Of a stretch of DNA of 64,000 nt, positions 1-8,995 are shown piece by piece; position 1 is the stretch's first letter, and every line of letters begins with the position of its first letter. The notes beneath the pieces were generated by a model that did no database searches, was not told the DNA's origin, and saw only the letters and a program-made list of their open reading frames with translations. The translations under genes were made by a program, and so were the position numbers. This stretch comes from Candidatus Poribacteria bacterium (lineage in GTDB: Bacteria > Poribacteria > WGA-4E > WGA-3G): assembly GCA_028820845.1 (NCBI GenBank), contig JAPPII010000092.1, forward strand, positions 150,131 through 214,130. The letters run 5' to 3'.

Positions 1-1059
1 ACGCATGTTATGCCTTACGACTCCGAAGTCATTCGTGAAGCAATCACTGCAGAATTGAGTCGCAGCGGTCAGGTGTTCTTTGTCCACAATCGCGTTCAAG
101 ATATTCAGAGTATCGCCTTAACTGTCCAACAGCTGGTTCCTGAGGCACGGGTCGCTGTCGCACATGGGCAGATGCCTGAGCGTGAATTGGAAAGCGTGAT
201 GCTTGAGTTTGTCCGCCATAAGCACGATATCCTCGTCTGTACAATGATTATTGAGTCTGGACTCGATATACCGAATGTGAATACGATCTTGATTAATCGA
301 GCAGACGCCCTGGGTTTGGCGCAACTCTATCAGTTACGCGGACGGGTGGGTAGGGCTACCACACAGGCTTACGGGTATCTATTCTATCCACAACACCACG
401 CAATTACCGAAGGCGCGCAGAAACGACTTCGGGTCATTGAGGAATTCACTGACCTCGGTTCGGGCTTTAAAATAGCACTCCGAGATCTTGAAATTCGCGG
501 TACAGGGAACATCCTCGGTGCCGAACAACACGGACATATTGTTACCATTGGTTATGAACTCTACTGTAAACTCCTTGAAGAGGCGGTAATGGCACTAAAA
601 GGAGAAAAGGTCGAAGAAACACTTGATACACGTATTAGTTTGCCAGTTGAAGCCTATTTACCCGATGATTATGTCCCTGACAGTCGGCAAAAGGTCTCTG
701 TCTACAAAAAAATTGCTGGATTGAAAGACGATACGGCTCTCAAAGAACTTCGCGAGGAACTGCAGGATAGGTACGGACCTATTCCTGAGCCGGTCGAGAT
801 GTTACTCGAAATTGCGAACCTTAAGCAACAGAGCAACCAACTCGGCATTAGTGCTATTGTTGCTGGAAAGGAACAGGTAAAGGTCACCTTTGATGAGCAG
901 AACCCGCGAATTAATGTGAAGAAATTCATTGAAATAGTACACAAAAATAAGAACCTTCAGTTGCAACCACCTGCACAACTTAAAATTCGCATGCCGGGTA
1001 TGACTGGCGCGAATATGTTAACCGAATTGCAGCAAACCCTGAAGTTGTTTGTTGTGTAA
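1..1059 (+). CDS. mfd: Transcription-repair coupling factor Mfd, C-terminal part (5' end outside window)
   Basis: Mfd is a DNA translocase that removes stalled RNA polymerase and recruits the UvrABC excision machinery. The frame is open from base 1, so the gene begins upstream. The visible part has the second RecA-like helicase lobe: FFVHNR, VAHGQM (motif IV area), ESGLDIPNVNTILI (motif V) and QLRGRVGR (motif VI). The C-terminal TRCF domain follows, with the typical LPVEAYLPDDY and RYGPIP segments. Roughly the last third of a normal ~1100-residue Mfd is present. The helicase order plus the TRCF domain separates it from RecG. It stops about 145 bases before the parvulin genes. Confidence 0.95.
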   Translation, partial: THVMPYDSEVIREAITAELSRSGQVFFVHNRVQDIQSIALTVQQLVPEARVAVAHGQMPERELESVMLEFVRHKHDILVCTMIIESGLDIPNVNTILINRADALGLAQLYQLRGRVGRATTQAYGYLFYPQHHAITEGAQKRLRVIEEFTDLGSGFKIALRDLEIRGTGNILGAEQHGHIVTIGYELYCKLLEEAVMALKGEKVEETLDTRISLPVEAYLPDDYVPDSRQKVSVYKKIAGLKDDTALKELREELQDRYGPIPEPVEMLLEIANLKQQSNQLGISAIVAGKEQVKVTFDEQNPRINVKKFIEIVHKNKNLQLQPPAQLKIRMPGMTGANMLTELQQTLKLFVV

Positions 1060-1204
1060 TCGTAAAGATGAAAGGCAAACGAAAAAAGACGTGCTGCGCG
1101 CACTATCCAAAGCGCGTAAGCCTAACCAACGGGCAGGCTGGATATACGGAAAAGTACTGTATTCCCTAAACCGACCTGACCGAACCGCAAGGAACATTAA
1201 AAAT

Positions 1205-2173
1205 ATGAAAAAAACGATTACTGTTTTTGTAATTGTCGCTGTGACCTGTCTACTCACGTGGCGATTTGTTCAGTCTGACGGGCATGAGGAATCTATGCCT
1301 GCTCTCGACGAAAACCAAGTGATTTTGGCAGAGTACAAATGGAACGACAAAACTTATCAGATCTCGCTGGCAGATTTGAACGCCGCGATTGCAGAATTGC
1401 CGGTCTACCGGCAGCAGAACTATGACAACAGAGCGGATAAAGCCGAGTATCTTGAGGAATTAATAGAGGAACGGCTCAAAATCCTTCGTGCGACAGATGA
1501 CGGATTTGATATACTTCCTGAACACCTCAAGAAACTTGAGGATTACACGCATCAACTCATGGTGGAAAAATTAACCGAGGCTGAAGTCGATGCCAAAATC
1601 GTCCATACCGACGAGGATCTCATGGCACATTATCAGGCAAATCTCAGCGAGTACGTTGAGGAAGCAAAAGTCCGCGCAATCTGTATCACACTTGATGACG
1701 AAGACTTTGCTTATGAGACACTCGATGCCATTAAAGCCGGTAAAGACATCGTTGAGATGGCGAAGGAGCTCTCTGAAGCTGGCAAACTTGGTGCTGGACC
1801 CGGCACGAATCAGGATGATCCGGGAAATACCTATCTCTTCTCGAAGGGTGCTTCCGCGCGTTGGTCAGAATTCATTGACGCTGTTTTCGAGATGGAAGTT
1901 GGCGAACGGACGGATGCCGTCTTTGAAACCGAAGTTAACGATGCGGTCTTTTACCTCATTTTCCGTAAAGAGGAGCACCAGCCAGAACGGCAGCAGGAAT
2001 TCGAGGAAGTGAAAGATGACATCAAACGGACGGTTGAGCGTGAAAAGAAACGCGCCCGCATCAATGAATGGGTCGCCGAGATCTCTGAAAAAGGTAAATT
2101 GAAAACCTATCCTGAAAATATCCCAGAACCGCCGCAACCTGAGGAAGCGGAGACTGAGGAGTCAGACGAATAG
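1205..2173 (+). CDS. Membrane-anchored or exported parvulin-like peptidyl-prolyl isomerase
   Basis: A 322-residue protein of the SurA/PrsA/PpiD type, predicted to act on proteins in the periplasm. I chose the ATG at 1205 because a hydrophobic signal/anchor (MKKTITVFVIVAVTCLLTW) starts there and AAGGAA lies about 10 bases upstream; an upstream in-frame start overlapping mfd would give an unlikely basic leader. After the signal come a helical N-terminal region (about residues 30-130), a degenerate parvulin domain (about 150-250, with RAICITLDD and VEMAKELSE) and a charged tail ending in a Pro/Glu-rich stretch. It is similar along most of its length to the next gene. Catalytic activity is uncertain because the parvulin core is divergent. 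Confidence 0.8.
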   Translation: MKKTITVFVIVAVTCLLTWRFVQSDGHEESMPALDENQVILAEYKWNDKTYQISLADLNAAIAELPVYRQQNYDNRADKAEYLEELIEERLKILRATDDGFDILPEHLKKLEDYTHQLMVEKLTEAEVDAKIVHTDEDLMAHYQANLSEYVEEAKVRAICITLDDEDFAYETLDAIKAGKDIVEMAKELSEAGKLGAGPGTNQDDPGNTYLFSKGASARWSEFIDAVFEMEVGERTDAVFETEVNDAVFYLIFRKEEHQPERQQEFEEVKDDIKRTVEREKKRARINEWVAEISEKGKLKTYPENIPEPPQPEEAETEESDE

Positions 2174-2243
2174 CCTATTCCCATTTTGTGGAAACAACCC
2201 CTTAGTCATAGCACTAAGTGGAAAAAAGGAGTTAGAAGAAATA

Positions 2244-3275
2244 ATGCTCACAAGAATTATCCCCTTTATCGGCAAAATGGATAGCCAGGTCCGACTTCCG
2301 GTTATCCCTCTATTTTTACTTGCGATGATTGCTATACACCCGGTTTTTTACGGTTGTAGTGACAAAGCAATCGGGGCAGATGGTACTGTCATCGCGGAAT
2401 TTGAATGGAACGGTAAACAGCATATCACCTTGGAAGAGATGCAGCAGGAGATTAGCGAGCTCCCTGAGTACAAGCAACGCCAATATCAGGACAAAGAGGG
2501 ACTCGAAACCTATATGCTCCTCATGGCGGAAAGTCGCTTGATTCTCAACCTCGCTCGCGACCAAAAACTCAATGAAGACCCCGAAATTCTCAAGAAAGTC
2601 CAAGACTATCTTCACGAGTTGATGGTTAAGCGGATTACCACTCAGGAAGTTGACGATAAACTCACTTTGACTGAGCAGGACTATCTCGGTTACTACGAGT
2701 CGCATAAGGAAGACTATGTCCGTCCAGCACAGGTTAGGCTTATGTGTATCACTATGACCGATAAAGTGCGGGCAGATGAAACTTACGCCCAAATCCAAGA
2801 GGGCAGCGACATCGCTGAACTCGCTCAGGAACTTTCGGATAAGGGTGAACTCGTCGGTCCCGGTGCGAATCCAGCGAGTCCGGGCGACACTGACTATATT
2901 AGTCGGGAATCTTTCCCCGCTGGAACGGAGCCTTTCTTAGATGCAGCTTTCGCCGCAGAAATCGGAACACTGCATGATGGCGTTATCGAAGTTGATGTCC
3001 AAGGACAGAAATATTACATGATCTTCCGTAAAGATGAGGCGCGTGATGCGTATCAGAAGCCTTTTGAGGAAGAGGATGTTCGTAGAAATGTAGAGCGGAA
3101 GGTCGAGCGTGAAAAGCGGCAGGCACTTATGGATGAATGGATCCTCCAACTCCGCGAGCGCGCTGAAGTTAAAACTTACACTGATCGCATTCCAGAGGCA
3201 CCCGCTGAAGAGGAACCAACTGAGGATCAACCCGAAGCAGAGGAAGCCCCTGCTGAGGCGCAACCCGAAGAATAG
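2244..3275 (+). CDS. Parvulin-like peptidyl-prolyl isomerase, tandem paralogue
   Basis: A 343-residue paralogue of the preceding gene, aligning from EFEWNGK (EYKWNDK in the first) to the VEREKR-rich C-terminus. The N-terminus has a hydrophobic segment (LPVIPLFLLAMIAIHPVF) followed by YGC; a lipoprotein is possible but the lipobox is poor. The parvulin-like domain spans roughly residues 150-265 (RLMCITMTD, IAELAQELSD, YYMIFRKDEA). The tail is a Pro/Glu/Ala repeat (APAEEEPTEDQ, EEAPAEAQPEE). AAAAGGAG lies upstream of the ATG; a second in-frame ATG twelve codons in is an alternative. The tandem pair probably arose by duplication and likely serves envelope protein folding. Confidence 0.8.
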   Translation: MLTRIIPFIGKMDSQVRLPVIPLFLLAMIAIHPVFYGCSDKAIGADGTVIAEFEWNGKQHITLEEMQQEISELPEYKQRQYQDKEGLETYMLLMAESRLILNLARDQKLNEDPEILKKVQDYLHELMVKRITTQEVDDKLTLTEQDYLGYYESHKEDYVRPAQVRLMCITMTDKVRADETYAQIQEGSDIAELAQELSDKGELVGPGANPASPGDTDYISRESFPAGTEPFLDAAFAAEIGTLHDGVIEVDVQGQKYYMIFRKDEARDAYQKPFEEEDVRRNVERKVEREKRQALMDEWILQLRERAEVKTYTDRIPEAPAEEEPTEDQPEAEEAPAEAQPEE

Positions 3276-3276
3276 C

Positions 3277-3385
3277 GATTAGCGAACGGTTGTTAGTTTA
3301 TAGTTGTTGGTTGTTGGTTAAGAGGGTCCCTTGTGAGGACAGATTCTTAACTAATAACCATTAACCAAGAACCCTTATTGCCTAA
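3277..3385. repeat. Permuted-word spacer upstream of surA-like gene
   Basis: The spacer is built from short related words (AGCGAACGG, TTGTTAG, GTTGTTGGTTGTTGG, then AACTAATAACC, TTAACCAAG). The second half is close to the reverse complement of the first, so a long imperfect hairpin is possible. Similar word blocks precede several other genes in the window. No function can be assigned. Confidence 0.5.
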
Positions 3386-3400
3386 ATAGGAGGTATGGAC

Positions 3401-4705
3401 ATGATGCGCCATGTAGGTGCCTATCTAACCATCTGTCTGCTACTCCTTACCAGTGGACTTACAAACGCGACGGCTCGTACTTTCGACAAAATCGTCGCTT
3501 ATGTCAATGACGACATCGTAACCAAGCGAGAGTTGGATGTTTTAGTGAACCAGCGCGCAATTGAACTCCAGCAGGTCTACCGTTTCAGCGAACGCGAAGC
3601 CCGCAACGAGGCTGAACGACAACGAAGTGAACTCCTTGATCGTCTTATCCGTCAGATGCTACTTCTGGAGGCGGCGTTAACATTGCAACTCACTGTCAGC
3701 GATGCTGAAGTGGAGCAGTACGTCCGAGAATTTAAAAATAGATACCAGATTGAAACCGACGAGGAATTTAAAAAACAGTTAAATAGAGAAGGCATGACAG
3801 TCGTCGCTTTTCGTGAACAGGCAGAACGGAACCTTAAAGCCGAAAAACTTGTTATGGGCAGAATTGTCCCGCGGTTGCAGGTACGAGACAGCGAGATCCG
3901 AAAGTTCTTTGAGGAAAATCAGGATCAATTGCCGGTTAAGGCGGATAAAGTCCATTTACGGCATATCTTTATCGCTTATGAACCAACCGAAATTGACCGC
4001 AATGCCGCTTATGAGAAGGCTGGAAAAGCGCGCGAAGAAATCTTGGCAGCGGGTTCTAATTTTGAAGAGATTGCAAAACGCTATACCTCAAAGCAGAATA
4101 CGACTTCACAAGCGGGTATCCTTATCGAAGCCACAACTGAAGAACTCAACAGATTTCCAGAGGTATTTCAGAACGTCTTGACGAATTTAGCAGCCGGTGA
4201 GCTGAGTGAATCGATTGAAGGGAATGAAGGACTTTACCTTTTTAAAGTCGAAACAAAAGACGATAAAATGATTGCGTTTCGCTATCTCATTGTGCCTCTC
4301 GAAATTAGTGCCGAAGCGATGCAAGTGGCACGCGAGCGAAGTGTCGAGATTTTCAAAAAATTGGAAGATGGAGAAGATTTTAGCACACTCGCCACAACTT
4401 ATTCCGACGACACTGAGACGCGAGCAAACGGTGGCGACCTCGGAGTTAGATCCCTAACTGAACTCAACCCTAAAACCCGTACAATCATTGAACCGCTCGC
4501 AGCAGGGACTTACAGCAATCCACATGAAACTGAGTCTGGCGTTCACATCTTCAAAGTCGATGCGCGAAATACCCCGGACCTCACTGAAGCCGAGAAACAA
4601 CAGATTACTGCGATACTCCGTCAACAGCGTTTTCAAGAAGAGTGGGACGTATACACCGACAACCTCATCTCGAACGCTTACATCCAGATCAAATTGAAAG
4701 AGTAA
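3401..4705 (+). CDS. surA: SurA-like periplasmic chaperone with two parvulin domains
   Basis: SurA escorts unfolded beta-barrel proteins to the outer membrane and in E. coli is notably needed for LptD. I chose the ATG at 3401 because AGGAGG (3388-3393) sits 7 bases away; the ATG at 3395 would be too close. A signal peptide (LTICLLLLTSGLTNATA) is followed by the SurA N-terminal helical domain (about residues 30-165, starting IVAYVNDDIVTKREL). Parvulin 1 spans about 180-280 (KVHLRHIFIAYEP) and parvulin 2 about 285-395 (GGDLGVRSLTELN, SGVHIFKVD). The C-terminal helix (RFQEEWDVYTDNLI) matches SurA architecture. It is 434 residues, as usual for SurA. It ends 7 bases before the LptD-like gene, which supports co-expression of chaperone and client. 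Confidence 0.88.
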   Translation: MMRHVGAYLTICLLLLTSGLTNATARTFDKIVAYVNDDIVTKRELDVLVNQRAIELQQVYRFSEREARNEAERQRSELLDRLIRQMLLLEAALTLQLTVSDAEVEQYVREFKNRYQIETDEEFKKQLNREGMTVVAFREQAERNLKAEKLVMGRIVPRLQVRDSEIRKFFEENQDQLPVKADKVHLRHIFIAYEPTEIDRNAAYEKAGKAREEILAAGSNFEEIAKRYTSKQNTTSQAGILIEATTEELNRFPEVFQNVLTNLAAGELSESIEGNEGLYLFKVETKDDKMIAFRYLIVPLEISAEAMQVARERSVEIFKKLEDGEDFSTLATTYSDDTETRANGGDLGVRSLTELNPKTRTIIEPLAAGTYSNPHETESGVHIFKVDARNTPDLTEAEKQQITAILRQQRFQEEWDVYTDNLISNAYIQIKLKE

Positions 4706-4712
4706 GAGATAC

Positions 4713-7700
4713 GTGAGAAAAAGCCACCCCGATCTGCCTACCTATCACCAACACCGATGCTCCAACAAGAAACGCGTAGGTACAGGAAACGCTGTATCGC
4801 GCCGTCGTTCTATTTTTGCAGAAGCCGCTTCAATTGCGGTTATAGGCATAGGTGTTTTGGTTATTGCCTATCTCTTCTGTCCTCCACAGATGCTTATCGC
4901 CCAAGATGCCCCGCCACAGGAACAAATACCGACTGATGGGGAACAGACACCTGACACTCCAGACGAAACGCCTACTGATGGAGAACAGCCCCCTGATACC
5001 GCAGATGAAGCACCGACTGATGCGGAACAACCCCCTGATGCCACAGACGAAACGCCGACTGATGCGGAACAGCCTCCCGATGCAACGGATGAGACGGAAG
5101 CGGAAGGCGAAACTGCCTCTGAACGTTTGAATCCAGAAACCGACGTTCCTGAGGAAGGCATGGTGATTGGTGATGGTGACAGTGTGTCGATGGTGGAGAA
5201 TTTTGTTCAAATTCACGGCAACGCCCTCGTCAAATTTGAAGATGTCATCCTGCGTGCTGATCATGTCTGGGCTGACTTTGATGAAAATCTGATGCGTGCT
5301 TCTGGAAACGTTCACCTTAAGGTCGGCGACGAAGAAACCTATTCCGATGAACTCGTCTTTAACCTTGAAACCAAAAAGGGAATCGCCAGAAATGGATTTA
5401 CTTATAGCGATCCTTGGTATTTTGGCGGTAGCGAAATCTTTAAAATAGAGGAAGATAAATCTTATGTCCGTGGCGCGACCCTGACGACCTGTTCTCTGGA
5501 ACATCCACACTACTATTTCAGTGTCTCTGAAGTGATTGTCCGAATGAATCAGGAACTGATTGCCAAGAACATCGTCCTGCGCATCGGCGGATTTCCCTTG
5601 TTCTACTTTCCAGCCATCCGTCGCGACTTACGCAAAGGGAAAATTGCCAAGATTATCGTCAAAGTCGGAACCGACAGCTACCAAGGACCCTACCTCAGCA
5701 TTATCCAACCCCTTGTTCGTAAAAGACGCTACGATGCCGCACTCCTTTATGACAGAAGCGCGCGGCGAGGACAAGGTTACGGGTTTGAGGGAAAGTATCG
5801 TTTTCGTGATACAAAGTATAAAGAGATACATATCGCTATTCCGGAGGATGCAACGCCGAACCAACGCACCAAATTGGAAGAGAAGGCGAACGAGTTACAA
5901 GAACGACTTGACGGTGAATATGATCGTTATTGGCTGAGGCAACTATTCCTTGAATATAAGATTACGGATGAGGATATCGCCCGCGCGAAAGAGAGTGCCG
6001 AGGAAGTCCGAACGCAGGCTTTAGAAGAAGGCACGGACTTTGCCCAACTCGCACAAAGCAACTCTGACCACTCTGACACCCGTTATGAGGGCGGCGATAT
6101 AGGGTTCCTCGTTCCCGGCGAAACGGATGAAGATGGAAATCCAAAACTCGATCCCGCTTTGGAGGCAGCCGCCTTTGCACTACAAGAAGGCGAAGTGAGT
6201 TCGATTATACAGACGGAGTCCGCTTTTCATATTCTCAAAGCCGATCGCGTGATTGACGTTTATGGCGAGCGTGAAGTCAGACTTCGCCGCATCGACATCA
6301 ATATTACTGCAAGCGATGATACCGAAGCGATGCTCCGGGAATTAGCTGACGATCTCCTACAACAGGCACATGAGGGTGAATCCTTTGAACAACTCCTACA
6401 ACGCGCCGATGTTCTCTCTGACTATATCCAAGCGACGCTTTCCGAAATTAATGAAGGCAAAGGGATGCTGCTAAATGAGATGGATACCGCTTGGCAATAT
6501 TCTGTTAGGCGTATGGAAAACCCGGGTGATGTTACAGAGCGTCGTCCTGTTTCTACGCCAGAAGGATTTTACATCTTCCAATTAATTGAAAAAGAGGAAA
6601 CACCTACTTTTGAGGCACTCGCTGAAGAATTCGAGGCGGAATGGGAGACTTTTTACGAAGGCATAATGAATCCAGTACCAGAGGGCAGCGAAGAAAATGG
6701 AGATGCCCCAGAGACACAAAAGACCGATGAAATGGATGTAGAAGGGACGGATGTGCCACCTACAGTTCCAGAACCGACAGAAGAAATTGAAACCAGCGAT
6801 GCAGAAGAAGAAATCCAAGATGCTGAAACGACTGAACCGGAAGACCTCCAAGAAATGGAGTCTCAAGAGGAAAGTCAAGAGACGGAGGCAATTGAACCGG
6901 AAGGCGACCAAGAAGAAAGCCAAGACGCTGAAGCGATTGAACCGGAAGGCGATCAAGACGGTGAGACAGAAGACGAAGATGTAGTCGACTCAGACGAAGA
7001 AACGGAAGAAGAAGACACGGAAGAGGGAGTCTACAGGCAACACGACTTTCGCGGAAGGTGGGAAGACCCAAGTGCTGTCGCCTCGGAAGCGCAGAGCTTG
7101 TACGCTGGCGAACATAGCCGTCGCCCGATTAGAACACGGAGATCCTTCCGTCTTATCAAAGTCGATAGAAAGCGGGCGTATCGAGGGGATATCTACTTCT
7201 ACGGCGCGGATCGCTACTCTTATGAACGACAGAACGCTACTCGGATTGGTAGAAGCTGGATTATGCGATGGGCACATACCCAATCGTTCTTTACCCCGTG
7301 GGACAGCCGAGAAGCCGGCAGACGCCCCATCAGCTTTAACGGTAGGACAGAGTTACGCGCCCTTAATTATAAAGAGGATTTGCAACTTCCGGGTGAATCG
7401 ACGCTCAACTCTTTCGGCATACTCACCTACGGTACCGCCTTCTCTGCCTCCAGTCGAGACGATCTTGATGAGAACGGGAATCTCAGGTTTTCACGAGAAA
7501 CTATTGGGGACTTCACAGGTAGGGTTGAAGTCCGCCACATTCACGATTTCACGGGTGAGGGTACAAACTCATTGCAAAAACTCCCACAACTCACTTTGAA
7601 CTTCTCACGAATGCGTGTGAATGCATTCCCACTCTTTGAAACCCTCAACGATGGTATGGTATCCATTGCTGAGAAATTCAAAACGGAAACACCGTTTCTC

Positions 7701-8858
7701 TCAATGTTTACAGTTCCCACACTGGACAGTACGAGTCTTGACCTGGATGTTGAACTTGGAAATTTCTTTAGAGAGGTTTATCGTGGTAAGGGCGGTGAGG
7801 AGCGGGATGTGTACCTACAGACAATGGATCTCGGATTCGATGTCCGAAAGCAATCAACGCTTCTGATTACACCGCTCCGTGAACTCCAGCTGAGTCTCTA
7901 TCTTAACACAAACGCGATTTGGCACGACCGGGATCAAAGCCAAAATAGGAACATTATACGCGGTGTTTACAGTATCAATGCAACCGCGACGAATACACTC
8001 TTCCGTATCTTTGATGTCAGTTACATCCCCGGATTGCGGAAATTGCGGCACGAGATACAATCCTCGCTCCGATTTGATTATCAGCCGCCTGTTGATGAGG
8101 ACGAAAGTCTCTATCCGTTCGGACCGAGTACCTATTTCTTTGAGCGGAAGATGCTTTCCTATAACTTCAGCACAAGTTTTGAGATTAAAACCCGACGGAG
8201 CCAATCGGCGCATCGTGTTTTCTATTATGATACACGGCTTACCGCTGATTTCACTGAATTTGACCCGTTATATAAGCGTAAATACACACCTGTTGAGAGT
8301 GATCTTACATTTGTACCTCTCCCGAGTCGAAACCTAAATGTTACCGTTCGGTTCACCCACGATCCGAATCCGCATCCGGTTGACGGACAAATTTTCAAAA
8401 TGGTCGGTTTCCGTTCTAATATCCGCTATACGCGACAGACGTGGAACGTGAGCCTTGGGAACTCCTTTAGTAAACGCCACACTTCAAGGCAAGCGTCCCG
8501 GGCAATCACTGCTACCGGACGCTACCGCCTCAGTCGAAACCTTGAATTTGATATCAGTCTCATCTACTATCCGATTGAGCGGCAGTTTTATTCTCAGCGC
8601 ATTACGATGACTCGGAATCTTCACGACTGGAATCTCCGCATCTCATGGAACCGGATTGGTATCAAGCGACAAGACTCGGTCTACAACAACGTCCGCCAAG
8701 ATTTCACATTCCAAGTTAGTCTAATTCAGGAACCTGCGATTTCAATGGGGGTCGGCTATGACGCTACAACTGAAACTTGGGGTGTCCGCACCGTACCTGC
8801 AGGCATGCCTTACAACGCCTTCGGTACCGGGAGCTCGCTCGGTAGGTCATATTTCTAA
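4713..8858 (+). CDS. lptD: LptD-like outer-membrane LPS-assembly protein with inserted parvulin domains
   Basis: LptD inserts lipopolysaccharide into the outer membrane. It starts with GTG just after surA. Visible parts: basic N-terminus and hydrophobic segment (about 39-63); a Pro/Asp/Glu repeat of 14-15 residues (about 72-130, unit APTDAEQPPDATDE); an OstA/LptA-like region (about 150-300: GNALVKFEDVILRADHV, YFGGSEIFK); first barrel-like strands to about 370. A parvulin domain (about 410-515, GGDIGFLVPGE, SAFHILKADRV) follows, then a degenerate parvulin-like segment (about 520-630), an acidic repeat region (about 655-772, unit EAIEPEGDQ) and the remaining barrel (about 800-1381) ending in an aromatic residue (GRSYF). 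At 1381 residues it is nearly twice E. coli LptD. The insertion is unusual; the LptD call rests on the OstA-like region and barrel. Confidence 0.82.
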   Translation: MRKSHPDLPTYHQHRCSNKKRVGTGNAVSRRRSIFAEAASIAVIGIGVLVIAYLFCPPQMLIAQDAPPQEQIPTDGEQTPDTPDETPTDGEQPPDTADEAPTDAEQPPDATDETPTDAEQPPDATDETEAEGETASERLNPETDVPEEGMVIGDGDSVSMVENFVQIHGNALVKFEDVILRADHVWADFDENLMRASGNVHLKVGDEETYSDELVFNLETKKGIARNGFTYSDPWYFGGSEIFKIEEDKSYVRGATLTTCSLEHPHYYFSVSEVIVRMNQELIAKNIVLRIGGFPLFYFPAIRRDLRKGKIAKIIVKVGTDSYQGPYLSIIQPLVRKRRYDAALLYDRSARRGQGYGFEGKYRFRDTKYKEIHIAIPEDATPNQRTKLEEKANELQERLDGEYDRYWLRQLFLEYKITDEDIARAKESAEEVRTQALEEGTDFAQLAQSNSDHSDTRYEGGDIGFLVPGETDEDGNPKLDPALEAAAFALQEGEVSSIIQTESAFHILKADRVIDVYGEREVRLRRIDINITASDDTEAMLRELADDLLQQAHEGESFEQLLQRADVLSDYIQATLSEINEGKGMLLNEMDTAWQYSVRRMENPGDVTERRPVSTPEGFYIFQLIEKEETPTFEALAEEFEAEWETFYEGIMNPVPEGSEENGDAPETQKTDEMDVEGTDVPPTVPEPTEEIETSDAEEEIQDAETTEPEDLQEMESQEESQETEAIEPEGDQEESQDAEAIEPEGDQDGETEDEDVVDSDEETEEEDTEEGVYRQHDFRGRWEDPSAVASEAQSLYAGEHSRRPIRTRRSFRLIKVDRKRAYRGDIYFYGADRYSYERQNATRIGRSWIMRWAHTQSFFTPWDSREAGRRPISFNGRTELRALNYKEDLQLPGESTLNSFGILTYGTAFSASSRDDLDENGNLRFSRETIGDFTGRVEVRHIHDFTGEGTNSLQKLPQLTLNFSRMRVNAFPLFETLNDGMVSIAEKFKTETPFLSMFTVPTLDSTSLDLDVELGNFFREVYRGKGGEERDVYLQTMDLGFDVRKQSTLLITPLRELQLSLYLNTNAIWHDRDQSQNRNIIRGVYSINATATNTLFRIFDVSYIPGLRKLRHEIQSSLRFDYQPPVDEDESLYPFGPSTYFFERKMLSYNFSTSFEIKTRRSQSAHRVFYYDTRLTADFTEFDPLYKRKYTPVESDLTFVPLPSRNLNVTVRFTHDPNPHPVDGQIFKMVGFRSNIRYTRQTWNVSLGNSFSKRHTSRQASRAITATGRYRLSRNLEFDISLIYYPIERQFYSQRITMTRNLHDWNLRISWNRIGIKRQDSVYNNVRQDFTFQVSLIQEPAISMGVGYDATTETWGVRTVPAGMPYNAFGTGSSLGRSYF

Positions 8859-8872
8859 TTTTTCTTTTTGTA

Positions 8873-8893
8873 GCATAGACTGTTAGTCTGTGC
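8873..8893. repeat. Short palindromic repeat (GCATAGACT/AGTCTGTGC)
   Basis: A 9-bp stem with a GTT loop and one G-T pair, preceded by TTTTTGTA. It belongs to a family with the core (G)CA-C/T-A-A/G-A/C-CT-GTT-AG-x-x-TGTG(C) seen in at least five other intergenic places here. It lies just after the lptD stop, but no U-run follows on the coding strand, so I treat it as a dispersed repeat rather than a terminator. Confidence 0.6.
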
Positions 8894-8920
8894 CTGTGTA
8901 ACCGACAAAAAACCTAAATC

Positions 8921-8977
8921 GAATCGCCCGAATGCATCTCAGAAAGTGTTGCAAGGATTTTGGAGGATACAGTATAA
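8921..8977 (+). pseudogene. Relic of the 3' end of an hsdM gene
   Basis: Reading from 8930, the codons give ECISESVARILEDTV followed by TAA. The intact hsdM at 12016-13581 ends in [15 protein letters not shown] and then TAA. The DNA matches closely over roughly 50 bases, including GGAGGATAC-A/G-GTATAATA. So the upstream region of the toxin-antitoxin pair carries the tail of another hsdM copy, evidence that the pair once sat directly behind an hsdM gene or recombined with one. Confidence 0.75.
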
Positions 8978-8978
8978 T
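8949..8978 (+). promoter_or_regulatory. Likely sigma-70 promoter of the HigBA-like pair
   Basis: TTGCAA (8949-8954), 18 bases, then TATAAT (8973-8978). The -10 box overlaps the stop codon of the hsdM relic. It lies about 20-30 bases upstream of the toxin start. Confidence 0.45.
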
Positions 8979-8995
8979 ATCAGCGGAGTGAGGTT

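Noticed and set aside
1049..1204. Upstream extension of the first parvulin gene into mfd
   Set aside because: The signal-anchor and ribosome binding site both point to the ATG at 1205; the extension is basic and without homology signal.
4830..5510. Long open frame of 226 codons on the minus strand inside the LptD-like gene
   Set aside because: It mirrors the repeat-rich coding region of lptD; its translation is Arg/Phe/Ile-rich with no family signal.
6751..7071. Open frames in other frames and strand over the acidic linker of lptD
   Set aside because: Low-complexity Glu/Lys or Leu/Arg translations produced by the GAA-rich repeat, not genes.
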